This document shows positions 1 through 11,109 of a stretch of 64,000 nucleotides of DNA, in pieces (position 1 is the stretch's first letter; each line of letters starts with the position of its first letter). Location of the stretch: the NCBI RefSeq assembly GCF_963082655.1, contig NC_081554.1:40446354-40510353 (forward strand), given 5' to 3'. The notes under the pieces were generated by a model, which was given only the letters and a program-made list of their open reading frames with translations, made no database searches and had not been told where the DNA came from. Source of the stretch: Stomoxys calcitrans. Taxonomy: Eukaryota > Arthropoda > Insecta > Diptera > Muscidae. The position numbers and the translations under genes were made by a program.

Positions 1-2
1 GG

Positions 3-482
3 CCGTACTTCTTTCGTGATGATCAAGATCGGCACGTTACTGTGAAAGGGAATCGTTACCGTTCAATTACAACAGAATATTTTTGGTCCCAATAGGATGA
101 CTTGGAGTTGGATGACATGTGGTTCCAACAAGGCGGCGCTACAAGCAACACAGCGAATGTCACAGTCAATTTATTGGAAACCAAGTTTGGAGAACGTGTA
201 ATCTCACGAAATGGTCCAGTCGATTGGCCGCCTCAGGCATGCGATTTGACGCCGTTAGACTAGTTCCTGTGGGGCTACGTCAAATCTATGGTCTATGCCA
301 AAAAGCCAGCAACGATTGATGAACTTCGTACGAATATCGGACTCGAAATTGCAGCAGTATCGGCCGATTTATGTTCCGAAACGGTCGAAAATTGCGTTCA
401 GCTTCTGGACTTCTGCAAGCGTTCCCGTGGTGGCCATGCAAAATTAATGGACCTGCTGGACGAAAAAAAAGTTATGAAGTAA
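3..482 (+). pseudogene. DD41D (rosa-like) mariner transposase, C-terminal part, broken
   Basis: The frame starting at base 3 reads as the second half of a Tc1/mariner-superfamily transposase, the enzyme that cuts and joins transposon ends at TA sites. It begins at the GPYFF segment, runs through WFQQ-GGATSNT, WPPQACDLTPLD and FLWGYVKS, and ends at TAA 480-482. Counting from the position of the second catalytic Asp to the Asp of DLTPLD gives 41 intervening residues, as in the DD41D/rosa group. The copy is dead: in-frame TAG codons lie at 93-95 and 261-263, and the second catalytic Asp is replaced by Gly (QQDGA has become QQGGA). The 5' part lies outside the window. No terminal inverted repeat is recognisable after the stop. 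Homologous pieces occur at 16,873-17,400, at 55,466-56,193 and in the palindromic MITEs. Confidence 0.8.
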
Positions 483-483
483 A

Positions 484-1713
484 TAAATTTGTTAAATTTT
501 TTGCAAAAAAATGTAAAAATTTCAATTGTATATCTTTATTCATCCACTATCGTGATTTCAACACCCGGACAGACGGGTAGATGAATAAGTATACCTAAGG
601 CGGTGTGTATCCGAACTTGGACTAGAGAATAGCCCCGCACTATCTGTGCATTTTTCAATATTCTTAAAAAAAAATTTGGCTAGTTTCAGTAACTAGCCAA
701 CAAAGGTAGCTCTTTTTTGTAGAATGTTAAACCACGACGGAAGAATAACTGACACTTGTGGACAAACTTATTAGCACATTAAACACAATGTAAACGGAAA
801 AATTTTTTGGAAACGTATTTTAAGTCTATAATTGTTGTTGTTGCTTAACGGAAACAAGCATACCTGAGATCGCCTCTAAGGGTTAATTACAAAAAAAAAC
901 CAAACACACATTTTTTCATTTGAAGTATAAAACATATTTTTATTGCATGGAATCTCTAAACAACTGTTTATGTTTATGGACTCATTAACCAATTGCTAAG
1001 ATCCTTAGCATGTTTACCTGTACTTTAAGATCTTATCTGGGGGCAAATAATAATAAAAATCAAGACCTTTTTGTACCACACTTGAAAAGATTTCAATCGT
1101 TCTAGAGAAAAAAAAAACACAAAAAATACTTTTGTAGCCAAATAAATAGAGATGACAGGTACCCTGCAAAAACTTAGCAAGCACATGCCATTATTTTTAG
1201 CATTACTATTCAAAGATATAGCATTACCATTAACAATACTTGTGGCTACAAAATAATAAGTTATTCGTATTGATACCTCTGGTATAATCTGTAAAACAAG
1301 AGAAAATAAACAGAGAGAGAAAGAGAGAGAGAGAGAAAAACTTAGAACTACCAAATTTTTGAATGTTTTGTCCACGCTTACAAATGAGCCACCGTTAAAC
1401 TTGCGAATAAGCACTTACTTAGGAAATGGCCACATAAAATTGATTCGAAGAGAATTTTAGGGCTCCTTAAAAATAAATAGTTGCCACATTTTACGTTGAC
1501 TTAACAATAATGACAGTTTTTGCTGGGTAATCGCTTATTATAGATGTACCTGCCAATATTCCCACCCGTACTGAGTGAGGGCGCCATTCCATCCTATGCC
1601 AAATTTCAGCTGAAACGGGAAACCTTGGAGGTAATTTGTATAAGCCACTTTGCTGCCATTGGTCAAAAATAAAAAAAATTAAAGTTTGGTAACAAATGCT
1701 AACCTCTGTTCTA
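484..1713. other. Gene-free AT-rich stretch
   Basis: I see no gene here. Bases 545-600 resemble the degraded 3' portion of a DINE-1-like block (ATCGTGATTTCAACA followed by CGGACAGACGGG). A purine-only GA/GAAA run lies at 1311-1340. The open frame over 1025-1414 on the minus strand is low-complexity sequence from that run and has no coding character. Confidence 0.5.
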
Positions 1714-1948
1714 TTGGGTTGTCTAAAAAGTAATTGCGGATTTTTTAAAAGAAAGTAAATGCATTTTTAATAAATCTTAGAATGAACTTTAATCAAATAT
1801 ACTTTTTTTACACTTTTTTTTCTAAAGCAAGCTAAAAGTAACAGCTGATAACTGACGGAAGAAAGAATGCAACAGAGTCACAAGCTGTGAAATAATTAGT
1901 CAACGCTGACTATATGAAAAATCCGCAATTACTTTTTGGGCAACCCAA
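1714..1948. mobile_element. Mariner-derived MITE, copy 1
   Basis: A 235-bp element with inverted ends TTGGGTTGTCTAAAAAGTAA and TTACTTTTTGGGCAACCCAA and TA on both sides (1712-1713, 1949-1950). It has no coding capacity. Related copies lie at 30,135, 53,945 and 57,928. Its right ~135 bp match the end of the mariner piece at 2600-2749, so it looks like a deletion derivative of that mariner retaining only its two ends. Confidence 0.88.
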
Positions 1949-2749
1949 TAGAACTTCTGGCCCTTATCTGCAAAAAACTGAACCAAGTGCGATTTTATAG
2001 CATCATCATTGCCGAAAGTTTTACCATTTAAGGAGTTCTGCAAAGAACGAAATAAATGGTAGTCTGATGGTGCAAGGTCAGGGCTATATGGTGGATGTAT
2101 CAAAAGTTCCCAGCCAAGCTCACACAGTTTTTGGCGAGTGACCAAAGATGTGTGTGGTCTAGCGTTGTCCTGGTGGAATATGAAATCTTTACGATTGACC
2201 AATTCTGGCCGCTTCTCCTTGATGGTTGTATTCAATTTGTCCAATCGTTGACAGTAAACATCCGAATTAATCGTTTGGTTCCTTGGAAGCAGCTCAAAAT
2301 ATACCACACCCTTCCAATCCCACCAAACAGACAGCATAACCTTCTTTTGGTGGATATCAGCCTTTGAAGTGGTTTGAGCTGGTTCACCATGCTTGGACCA
2401 TGATCGTTTTCGACTAACGTTGTTGTAAACAATCCATTTTTCATCTCCAGTTATGATTCGTTTTAAAAACGGATCGAATTCATTGCGTTTAAGGTGCATA
2501 TCACAAGCGTTGATTCGGTTTGTTCAATGAATTTCTTTCAATACATGTGGTACCCATATTAAAATTGACGCCAAACAAACAAATGTAAACAAAATTTCGC
2601 GCACTTTTTTTCTAAAGCAAGCTAAAAGTAACAGCTGATAACTGACAGAAGAAAGAATGCAATTACAGAGTCACAAGCCGTTGAAAAAATTTGTCAACGC
2701 CGACTATATTACTACTATATTACCGACAATTACTTTTTGGGCAACCCAA
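1949..2749 (-). pseudogene. DD34D mariner transposase, truncated at both ends, abutting MITE copy 1
   Basis: The minus strand encodes the catalytic half of a true mariner transposase. Motifs in order are ITGDEKW (first Asp), VWWD, HQDNARPHTS (second Asp) and YSPDLAPSDYHLF (third Asp), with 34 residues between the second and third Asp. The open part runs from about 2499. Degraded frames just upstream (VPHVL, NRINACD-like) continue towards the element end at 2749, which carries the same TTACTTTTTGGGCAACCCAA terminus as the MITEs and a TA at 2750-2751. The N-terminal DNA-binding domain is missing. At the C-terminus the frame breaks off after FFADKGQKFY and continues straight into the inner end of MITE copy 1, giving a chimeric tail WVAQKVIADF. 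The DDD triad is present, but the protein is incomplete. Confidence 0.85.
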
Positions 2750-2877
2750 TATTAAGCTACTCTAGAATATAGCGGGATACGTAGCCTTTTTATGTGCCAA
2801 TGTATAAAGGCAACCCTAATGTTGGTTTATCACAATTATGACAAATATTTTATAATTATTTGTAAAAGATTTATGTC

Positions 2878-3095
2878 GGAGGCCACCGTAGCGCAGAGGT
2901 TAGCATATGCGCCTTTGACACTGAATGCCTGGGCTCGAATCCTGGCGAGAACATTAAAATAAATTTTTGGCGGTGGTTGTCCCCTCCAAATGTTGGCGAC
3001 ATTTGGGAAATACTGTGCATAGAAGCCATGTAAAAACTTCTCCTACTCCTGCACGCCGTTGGCCATAAAAAGGAGGCCCCTTATCATTATTAAAC
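2878..3095 (+). mobile_element. tRNA-derived SINE
   Basis: Begins GGAGGCCACCGTAGCGCAGA. It contains an RNA polymerase III A box (TAGCGCAGAGG) and a B box with one change (GGCTCGAATCC). The family's tRNA-unrelated body follows, ending near AAAAGGAGGCCCCTTATCAT. The 3' tail present in other copies is missing. The family consensus is clearest in the copy at 42,279-42,560. Confidence 0.85.
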
Positions 3096-3811
3096 GGCTA
3101 AGGTTTTAAAAAAGGCGATTTTGTGGTACATATTTCGTACAAACGGCTGAATGAATTTTAATGAAATTGGCATCAATCGAAAGATGTTTTTCCAAAGAAG
3201 CGAGGAATACATATGAAAACGAGAGAATCGGTTAACAATTGACTATTTTATTGCAGTATTACTGCAAATCGGACGAACATATATGTGGGAGCTATATCCA
3301 AATCTGAACCGATTTTTTCCAATTTCAATAGGCTTCGTCTCTAGGCCGATTAACATGCCCATACCAAATTGGAAGACGATCGGATGAAAATTGCGACCTG
3401 TAGTTTGTACACAAATTAACATGGACAGATGGACATAGCTTAAATGAATCAGAAAGTGATTCTTAGTCGATTTCCTTAAAGGAAAGCCATAAAAATGAGG
3501 AATTAATTTTCAATAAAAGAAGAAGAAGCATAAACACAGCAAATTGCTGTTGTGAATGCCTTTGCATTGCATAGGTGGGGGAGTATTAGTGGTGAGAGTA
3601 AGAGAAACAAACGGTGCGAGAGAAAGAGTATCACTATATGCGTGGCCCTACATGGCATGTAGGTGAGCCAATACTTTAAGGCTCAGCTTTGGCGTGCGAG
3701 GCATTTGTATTTTTGTTTTTGTTGTTTGTATATGTTTTGCGAGCCAGCACAATAAGCAGCACAACTACAGTGCAGGTCGTTTGCAGTAGGTGGGTAAGTG
3801 TCACTTACACT
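3096..3811. other. Degraded repeat remnant then unique sequence
   Basis: Bases 3150-3500 contain fragments related to the DINE-1-like core (GGGAGCTATATCCAAATCTG, CCGATT, ATGGACAGATGGACAT) but no intact unit. Bases 3540-3811 look unique. No gene is seen. Confidence 0.45.
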
Positions 3812-5081
3812 AACAAGTAAAGAGGGCTGGGCTGAATCTTAAGAACCCACCACCATGGATTCTGTGTAAAATTGACACAAAGTAAAACTACAATAGTTAA
3901 AAGACATAATTTTACTCTACATACCAAATTTCAGCCAAACCACGCAAAAAGCTGAAAGCTTCTAGAAGCGAACAAGGGCAATCGAGATATCGGTTTATAT
4001 GAGAGCTACATCAGGTTAAAAACCGATTTTGATCGTTCTTGGCACAGTTGTTCGAAGTCGTAACAGAACAGAAAGTGCAAAATTTTAGCCAAATCGGACA
4101 AATATTGTGGCTTCCAGGGAATCCAGACGTGAAATCGAGAGATAGGTTTATAAAGGATCTATATCAGGTTAAAGACTGATTTTGGCCGCACTTGGCACAG
4201 TTGTTGGAAGTCATAACAAAAGACTACATGCAAAATTTCAGCCAAATCGGACAAAAAATACGGACTGCAGGGGCTCAAGATATCAAATCGGGAGATCAGG
4301 TTATATGAGAGTTATACCAGGTTACGGAGCGATTTGGACCGTACTTGGCAGACTTGTTGAAAATCGTAGCAGAATACTACAATTAAAAATTCAGCCAAGT
4401 CGGACAAAAATTGGGGCTTCCAGGGGCTCAAGAAGTCAAATCGGGAGATCGGTTTATATGGGAGCTATATCAGATTATAGATCGATTCTGACCGCACTTT
4501 GCACAGTTGTTGGAAGTCTTAACAGAACGCTGCATGCAAAATTTCAGCCAAATCAAACAAAAATTGCGGCTTGTTAAGACTCAAGAAGTCAAATCGGGGC
4601 ATCGGTATATATGGTAGATATATCAGATTATAGATCGTTTCGGACCGTACTTGGCACAATTGCTGAAAATCATTGCAGAACACTACATGCAAATTTTCAG
4701 CTAAATCGGACAAAACTTCCGGCTTCCAGAGGTACAAGAAGTCAAATCGGGAGATCAGTTTATATGGGGGCTATATCAGGCTATAGAGCGATGTGGACCG
4801 TACTTGGCACAGTTGTTGGCAGGTATAACAGAACACCGCATGCAAAATTTCAGCCAATTCGGACAAAAATTGCGGCTTAAAAAATCAAATCGGGAATTTG
4901 GTTTATATGGGAGCTATATCTAAATCTGAACCGATATGGTCCATTTGCTATCCCCAACGACCTTCATCAATATTAAATATATGTGCAAAATTTTAAGCGG
5001 CTAGCTATGCGCGTTCGACCGCTATCGTGATTTTGACAGACGGACGGACATGGCAAGATCGACTTAGAACGTCGAATATGT
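3812..5081 (-). mobile_element. DINE-1-like element, subfamily A, 153-bp tandem core
   Basis: Reading left to right (3' to 5' of the element): terminus AACAAGTAAA, a degraded hairpin, ACCCACCACCATGGATTCTG, about six core units between 3985 and 4900, then ACCGATATGGTCCATTTGCT, AATTTTAAGCGGCTAGC and the (GTCY)n tract GACGGACGGACATGG. Adjacent unit landmarks at 4429 and 4582 are 153 bp apart. The 5' block with TATACCC and the (TA)n tract is missing, so the copy is 5'-truncated. Non-autonomous; open frames across the units are not treated as genes. Confidence 0.85.
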
Positions 5082-5199
5082 AGGAGGTCGCCTTTCCACT
5101 AACATACCCAAAGAATACATGTCTGTTTGGGGTTGTTAGGTGTAAATAGTGTCTCAAATGGAAGGTGTAGCAAGCTTCTAAGACCAACGTTCATCATAA

Positions 5200-5560
5200 G
5201 GTACCACACAATTTCAAGGTTTTTAGATGTATAGTACGCATCAAACATAAAAATATGGATTTAAGTTACAGAAGGCTTTAACCCCAAAAGCGCTTAACTA
5301 ATGTGTAACCTAATTATGACAATATGGGGTTCAAATTCAAGATATTTGAGAGCAGTTTACGAGTTTGATATCCAAATTTTGACCCAAGTATCTCGAGGTT
5401 CGCCAATCAGGTATCAAATTTAAGAGTTTTGGGAGTAGAGTACTAACTAACATTGGCCATATAAGGTCAACCGACCTTTAACCCGATCTTAACATTTTGG
5501 TTTTAATTTAAATCATTTAAAAGTGATGACATAAACATTTTAGGTCAAGTACCAGTACGG
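5200..5560 (-). repeat. Relic of the G-rich tandem family (minus orientation)
   Basis: Phrases such as GAGTTTGATATCCAAATTTT and TTTGGGAGTAGAGTAC are the reverse complement of the recurring core of the G family, in diverged form. No ends are seen. Confidence 0.45.
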
Positions 5561-5683
5561 CTCCCTAAGAGTCCTCCAAAAAACTTCGAGTGGATTGTGG
5601 CCTGATAATAGCAAAATGGAGCTTTAATGAAAGCTAAATGAGGGAAGAGTGTGAATTCGATGAGTGATTTGAGATTAGCCACA

Positions 5684-6275
5684 AACAAGTAAAAGCGCGC
5701 TAAGTTCGGCCGGGCCGAATCTTGGGAACCCACCACCATGGATTCTGCTAAAATATAGGAGCTATATCTGGTTATAGACCGATTTAGACTTGGCACAGTT
5801 GTTGAGAGTCAGAGGCAAAATTTCAGCCAAATGGGATAAAAATCGCGGCTTGTAAGGGCTCAAGAAGTCAAATCGGGAGATCGGTTTATATGGGAGCTAC
5901 ATCAGGTTCTTGGCCGATTTATACCGTATTTGACACAGTTGTTGGAAGTCACAATAAAAAACTTTGTGCAAAATTTCAGCCACATCGGATCAAAAAAGAG
6001 GCTTCCAGGGGCTCAAGAGATCAAATCGGGAGATCGGTTTATATGGGAGCTGCATCAGGTTCTTGGCCGATTTGAGTCATACTCAACACAGTTGTTGGAA
6101 GTCATAACAGAACACTATGTGCAATATTTCAGCCAATCGGTTTATATGGTTCCTAATCTAAACCGATATAGCCCATTTTCAATCCCCGACGACATACATC
6201 AATATTAAGTATCTGTGAACAATTTCAAGCGGCTAGCTTTACGCATTCGACCACTATCATGATTTCGACGAACGG
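5684..6275 (-). mobile_element. DINE-1-like element, subfamily A, short copy
   Basis: Starts AACAAGTAAAAGCGCGCTAA with the intact hairpin TTCGGCCGGGCCGAA and CCCACCACCATGG. About three partial core units follow, then the flank AAGCGGCTAGCTTTACGC. It is 5'-truncated before the (TA)n block. Confidence 0.83.
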
Positions 6276-6411
6276 CGTTGTTAGTCCAAAATTTTGAAAA
6301 TTTTACTACCATATTTCTCTGAGTGTACTTTTTTTCCATATTGTAGCTAAGATGCAACCATGAACCCTAGAAGGTAAGATTACAAATGTATGGAAATTTT
6401 TGTTCTGTGTA

Positions 6412-6715
6412 CTGTAGCCGAAGTTAGCATGCCCGACTATGACGACGAACGCCTGGGTTCAAATCCCGGCGTAAACATCACCAGATTTTCGGCGGTGAAT
6501 ATTCCTTTACTAATGCTGGATACATTTGTAAGGTTTTCTGCCATAATAAAACTTCTCTACCAAGTGGTGTCGCTAAGCGGCACGCCGTTCGGGCTCAGCA
6601 CAAAAAAAGGAGGTCCCTTATCATTGAGCTTAAACTTTAATCGGGCTGCACCCGTTGATATGAGAGAAGTATCCCCTGTCCCTTAAAGGAATGTTCATGG
6701 GAAATTTAGTAGTTA
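6412..6715 (+). mobile_element. tRNA-derived SINE
   Basis: The head is partly degraded, but the B box region is clear (GGTTCAAATCCCGGC). The body carries CTAATGCTGG, GGCACGCCGTTCGGGCTC and GGAGGTCCCTTATCATTGAG, and the tail has CTTAAAGGAATGTTCATGGG. It follows the 42,279 copy throughout. Confidence 0.8.
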
Positions 6716-6764
6716 GTAGTTTAGTATTGCAAAAAAGGGCCCAGTGGGGCGTGTCTGCGTGGGC

Positions 6765-6873
6765 TTGTTTGAGATTAAATTCAAATCGGACATCACTCAT
6801 TGATATGTGAGAAGTTTGCCACTGTTCCTTAATGGAATGCTCATGGACAAATTGGCATTTGCATATATATTGG
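6765..6873 (+). repeat. SINE 3' tail fragment
   Basis: A second copy of the SINE tail only (AAATCGGACATCACTCATTG, TATGTGAGAAGTTTGCC, TTCCTTAATGGAATGCTCAT) lies just downstream of the more complete SINE. Confidence 0.7.
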
Positions 6874-7375
6874 GCTCTTGGAACTATAAAACACAGCATG
6901 AGAATTAAATATTCTTTGTCGACCTGAAAAAGTTAATTTTGTCTATCTTAGCAATTAGCAACGACTTGATAAAAGAGTTGCTTATCATTATATTGTTATG
7001 CTATTAAATTATCATTTGCATGTTAAACATCTTTTTATTGGCATTTAGTTTAATTTACCATAAGGTACTCTATGTTAGGTTAAAGATAAAACAAGAATGG
7101 AAAGACAAAAGTCGGATGGAGCCGACTATATCGAGCCCTTCCCGCGATAATGATGTAAGCGTAATTTTTCGTTTTTTGTTGGATACCGAATTACGTATCC
7201 TCTCCGAATATCGGAGCTGTACCATGTATCGTTATAGCATGAGAGGGAAAATGATTTTGGAGTAAGCGCCATTTAAGGTTTGTTTACATTAGACCGCGAT
7301 ATATCGTTTACATCAAAATTACACATTAACATGGTATGAAATAATTTGATTATTTTAACAAGATCGGTACAAGAT
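6874..7375. other. Gene-free unique stretch
   Basis: AT-rich sequence without recognisable repeats or coding regions. A short open frame at 7020-7265 has no domain or codon pattern that supports it. Confidence 0.4.
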
Positions 7376-8185
7376 CGCGAAAATGGGATGACATTGAAAG
7401 CTTTGAGTTCCAAGCATAAAATGTTAGAATCTGATGTCAGAAACATTATTGCTTTGTATAAAATAAGGAAGTCATAAAAGTTTTGAAAAAATGATGTGGC
7501 CGAAAACGTAAGACGACGAAGCTTGAGGATGATCATATTGCAATTCTAGCAAAGAGAAATTCTTTTACGACAGTCAGAGATATAAAAGAGAAGCTAGAAT
7601 AATAGAATATTTCGACTTCGCTAAGAAACAACCTCTCCTACGATCAGCCAATAGAAAAAAACGATTGGCTTTTGCAAAAAACTGTATATAAATGTGCCTG
7701 AATCATTTTGTAATTAAGTTATTTGGACAGACAAGTCAAAATATGAACTAAAAAATTGCAAAAATCGGAAAAGAGTGTGGTCTGAACCAACACAAAGGCT
7801 TAAATCGAAAAACCTTATACATACTGTAAAACATGGTGGGGGGAGGCTCGTACAAATTGACTCTAAAATTACTGGAAAGCACTATGTAAATATTTTCGAA
7901 GAACATTTTTATAGCAGTAGGCTTGGCTTGGAGGATTTCATGTTTCAGCCAGACAATGACCCCAAGCACACGAGTAAGGTCGCTAAAAAATATTTGAAGA
8001 AAATAATGTTGAAAATTAGAATGACCTGCCCAGAGCCCTGATCTAAACCCCACAGAGTATCTTTGGGCTATCCTAGATGACAAAATCCCGATGGAATCCA
8101 GATCAAATCTTTAAACATTTTGGGAAAAAATGCAAAGTGAATGGAGGACAATTCCAACAAATACTTTGTAGAACCTTGCTTTAAG
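7376..8185 (+). pseudogene. Tc1-like transposase relic
   Basis: Broken frames carry Tc1-family landmarks in the expected order: an N-terminal helix-turn-helix-like stretch (ESDVRNIIALYK), PLLRSANRKKRLAFAKN, then NLIHTVKHGGG and FQPDNDPKHTSKVAKKYL with the second catalytic Asp, and CPEP followed by SKPH in another frame where SPDLNPIE is expected. The longest open piece is 7775-8041. There are several frameshifts and stops, so this is an old inactive copy. A 29-bp perfect inverted repeat begins 9 bp downstream. A Tc1/mariner N-terminal fragment at 44,359 may belong to a related family. Confidence 0.75.
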
Positions 8186-8193
8186 TATGGGTA

Positions 8194-8266
8194 TGGGGCC
8201 TAGCAGACAGAACATAAACAAACTCGATTTTAACCAATTTGTTTATGTTCTGTCTGCTAGGCCCCA
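8194..8266. repeat. Perfect 29-bp inverted repeat, 15-nt loop
   Basis: Bases 8194-8222 (starting TGGGGCCTAGCAGACAGAAC) pair without mismatch with 8238-8266. The 15-nt loop is CTCGATTTTAACCAA. It lies just after the Tc1-like relic and may be two facing transposon ends. A small transcribed hairpin is possible but unproven. Confidence 0.9.
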
Positions 8267-8413
8267 AAAGCCATCTGTGCCAGATATCAAGAAAATCGGA
8301 TCAAAAATGCTATCGGTATTTCAATGTTACCCCCAATTTGTTTGCTAACTGGACTCTCGGCGTGACCTCGAAAAATTATGCAATTATACAGAAAATATTA
8401 AAAATATCATTTT

Positions 8414-9319
8414 TATACTCACAACTATAGGATGGGAGTATACTAATCTAGTCATTCCGTTTGTAACACCCCGAAGTATTCGTCTAAGACCCGATAAAGT
8501 ATATATACTATTTATCATCACGATGTTCTGAGTTGATCTAGCCATGTCCGTCCGTCCGTTTATCGAAATCACGAAAGCGATCAAACGCTAGCCGCTTAAA
8601 ATTGTTTAAAGATATTTAATATTGACTTTCCGTTATGTCTTTCCAAATCGGTCTGTGACTTGATATAGCTCCCATATAAACCGATCTCCCGGTTTGATTT
8701 CTTGAGCCCTTCTTACCCTTACAAGTTGTCCGATTTGGCTAAAATTTGGAATTCCGTAATGACTTCCAAATGTGATTTTCCGTTATGACTAGCAAATACT
8801 TTGCCAAGTATGGTCCCAATAGGTATATGGCCTGATATAGCTCCCATATAAACCGATCTCCCGATTTGATTTCTTGAGTCTTTACTAGCCGCAATTTTTG
8901 TCCGATTTGGTTTAAATTGAGCATGTAGTGTTTTGTAAATATTTTCAACAGCTGTTGCAAGTACGATTCAAATAGGTCTATGATCTGATATTGTTCCCAT
9001 ATAAACCGATCTTCCGATTTTATTTCTTCAGTCCTTACAAGCGGGAATTTTTATCCGATTTGCCTAAAATTTTGCATGCGGTGTTCTGTTACGACGTCCA
9101 ACAACTATGCCAAATACGGTCCAAATCAGTCTATAACCGGATATAGTTCCCATATAAACCGGTCTCTCGATCATCTTTAAAACTTTAATTTTTGCTGGTA
9201 TGACACAAGTTTGGTATGTAGAGTAAAAAACTAAATTAATTTTGTATTAATCTTTAGCAGAATCCATGGTTGTGGGTTCCCAAGATTCGGCTCGGCCGAA
9301 CTTAGTACGCCTTTACTTA
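8414..9319 (+). mobile_element. DINE-1-like element, subfamily A, near-complete
   Basis: The 5' end has GGATGGGAGTATACTAATCT and GTCATTCCGTTTGTAACACC, then a (TA)n tract (AAGTATATATACTAT) and the (GTCY)n tract ATGTCCGTCCGTCC. About three degraded core units follow. The 3' end has CCATGGTTGTGGGTTCCCAA and hairpin TTCGGCTCGGCCGAA, then CTTTACTTATT. All DINE-1 landmarks are present in order. Confidence 0.87.
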
Positions 9320-9417
9320 TTCATGTCTGACTTATGGTTTTTGGGAGTTGTAAGGTCTGCCAGACGACATTCTATATTTGTATACCACGTTCGTACTTCG
9401 TTCCCAAATATCTTTCA

Positions 9418-10865
9418 TTATACCCAGCACCATAGAATGGTGCTATACTAATCTCGTCATACCATTTGTGACACCTCGAAATATTGATGAGTGATCCCAT
9501 ACTGTATATGTCAAGACGATCCTGACATTCAGAGTCGATCTAGCCATGTCCGTTCGTCTTTCAAAATCACGATAACGGTCGCACGCGTTAAGCTAGCCGC
9601 TTGAGATGTTGCGCAGATACTTCTTATTGATGTAAGTCGTTGGGGATTGCAAACGGGCCATATCGGTTCAGATTTGGATATTGGCCTCCAAAAAAAAAAC
9701 TGATACCCGGATTGGACTTCTAGAACCTATAGAAGCCTCAATTTTTTTCCGATTTAGCCGAAATTTGGAACAAAAACTTGTGTTATGACTTTCAACATTC
9801 ATGCCATGTATTATCCGAATCGGTCTATAAACAGATATAGCCTTCATGTAAACGATACCTCGATTTGACGTCTTAAGCCCTCAGAAGCCTCGATTTGCAT
9901 CCGATTTGGCTGAAATATGGAACAAGGACTTGTGTTATGACTTTCAACATTCATGCCATGTAAAATCCGTATCGGTCTATAAACAGATATAGCTTCCAAA
10001 TAAAGGGTGATTTTTTTGAGGTTAGGATTTTCATGCATTAGTATTTGACAGATCACGTGGGATTTCAGACATGGTGTCAAAGAGAAAGATGCTCAGTATG
10101 CTTTGACATTTCATCATGAATAGACTTACTAACGAGCAACGCTTGCAAATCATTGAATTTTATTACCAAAATCAGTGTTCGGTTCGAAATGTGTTCAAAT
10201 TTTGACAAATTTTGTTCAGCGATGAGGCTCATTTCTGGTTGAATGGCTACGTAAATAAGCAAAATTGCCGCATTTGGAGTGAAGAGCAACCAGAAGCCGT
10301 TCAAGAACTGCCCATGCATCCCGAAAAATGCACTGTTTGGTGTGGTTTGTACGCTGGTGGAATCATTGGACCGTATTTTTTCAAAGATGCTGTTGGACGC
10401 AACGTTACGGTGAATGAACACATTTCGAACCGAACACTGATTTTGGTAATAAAATTCTATGATTTGCAAGCGTTGCTCGTTAGTAAGTCTATTCATGATG
10501 AAATGTCAAAGCATACTGAGCATCTTTCTCTTTGACACCATGTCTGAAATCCCACGTGATCTGTCAAATACTAATGCATGAAAATCCTAACCTCAAAAAA
10601 ATCACCCTTTACAAGGATCCCCGAAATTGGCTCTTTGAGCCCTTAGAAGCTTTTATTTTCATTCGATTTGGCTGAAATATGGAACAAAGACTTGAGTTAT
10701 GACTGTCGACATCCATACACATACATCCATGATCCAAATCGGTCTATAAACAGATATAGCCCCCATATAAAATGATCCCCGGATTTGACTTCTTCAGCCC
10801 TAAGAAACCAAAATTTTCACCTGAATTGTATGTAATTTCGCCCAAAACCCTGTCTTATGTCATAC
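9418..10865 (+). mobile_element. DINE-1-like element split by a palindromic MITE
   Basis: The 5' subterminal repeat (TATACCCAGCACCATAGAAT) is followed by the (GTCY)-like tract and degraded core units. The core is interrupted at a TA by the 607-bp MITE at 10,003-10,609 and resumes at 10,612 (CAAGGATCCCC, then TTGGCTCTTTGAGCCC). No 3' hairpin end is seen. Confidence 0.78.
10003..10609. mobile_element. Palindromic DD41D-derived MITE, copy 1 (607 bp)
   Basis: TA duplications lie at 10,001-10,002 and 10,610-10,611. Inverted arms of 195 bp (10,003-10,197 and 10,415-10,609) begin AAGGGTGATTTTTTTGAGGT. Each arm carries the start of the parent transposase reading inward (MNRLTNEQRLQIIEF). The 217-bp centre encodes, on the plus strand here, the first part of the catalytic domain (FSDEAHFWLNGYV to GGIIGPYFFKDAVG). 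The element is therefore a mirror duplication of the transposon 5' end around a transposase core fragment. It can make no transposase and must be mobilised in trans. Its centre matches copies 3 and 4 by eye after reversal. Confidence 0.93.
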
Positions 10866-10878
10866 TATACTAGCCGAT

Positions 10879-11090
10879 ACTAGCCGAACCGGGCCTGCTC
10901 CACTTCGCCTTCTTTAACTCTCTACTATCTTTTAAAGGTGGGGTCACTTTGCCCTGAATGTGAATATCGAACTTGTGCCATTGTAGCATATGTCCGCAAT
11001 GACGCTGTATTGTTGTGATTGGTCTACATATCCATTGGGCGGGTTTTGTGCGGCCCCCGAGGCCCCAGACTACAACAATAGAAACCATGT
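10879..11090 (+). mobile_element. G-family element, 5' head
   Basis: Starts ACTAGCCGAACCGGGCCTGC and CGCCTTCTTTAACTCTC, then GGGTCACTTTGCCCTGAATG, the same head as at 22,333 and 50,371. It ends in a short SINE-like piece (TAGCATATGTCCGC, ATGACGCTG) before non-LTR sequence. The rest of the element resumes near 11,600. Confidence 0.7.
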
Positions 11091-11109
11091 TTTGTTTTTG
11101 GTGACGGTA

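Noticed and set aside
1900..2499. Intact mariner transposase gene
   Set aside because: The catalytic triad is present, but the N-terminal DNA-binding domain and the true C-terminus are missing; the last residues are encoded by a MITE end.
2878..2945. Genuine tRNA genes at the SINE heads
   Set aside because: A and B boxes are present, but the acceptor stem does not close, there is no proper anticodon loop, and each head is followed by the same SINE body.
5005..5187. Minus-strand 60-codon frame near the (GTCY)n tract
   Set aside because: It lies within the flank of a DINE-1-like element and is not conserved in the other copies.
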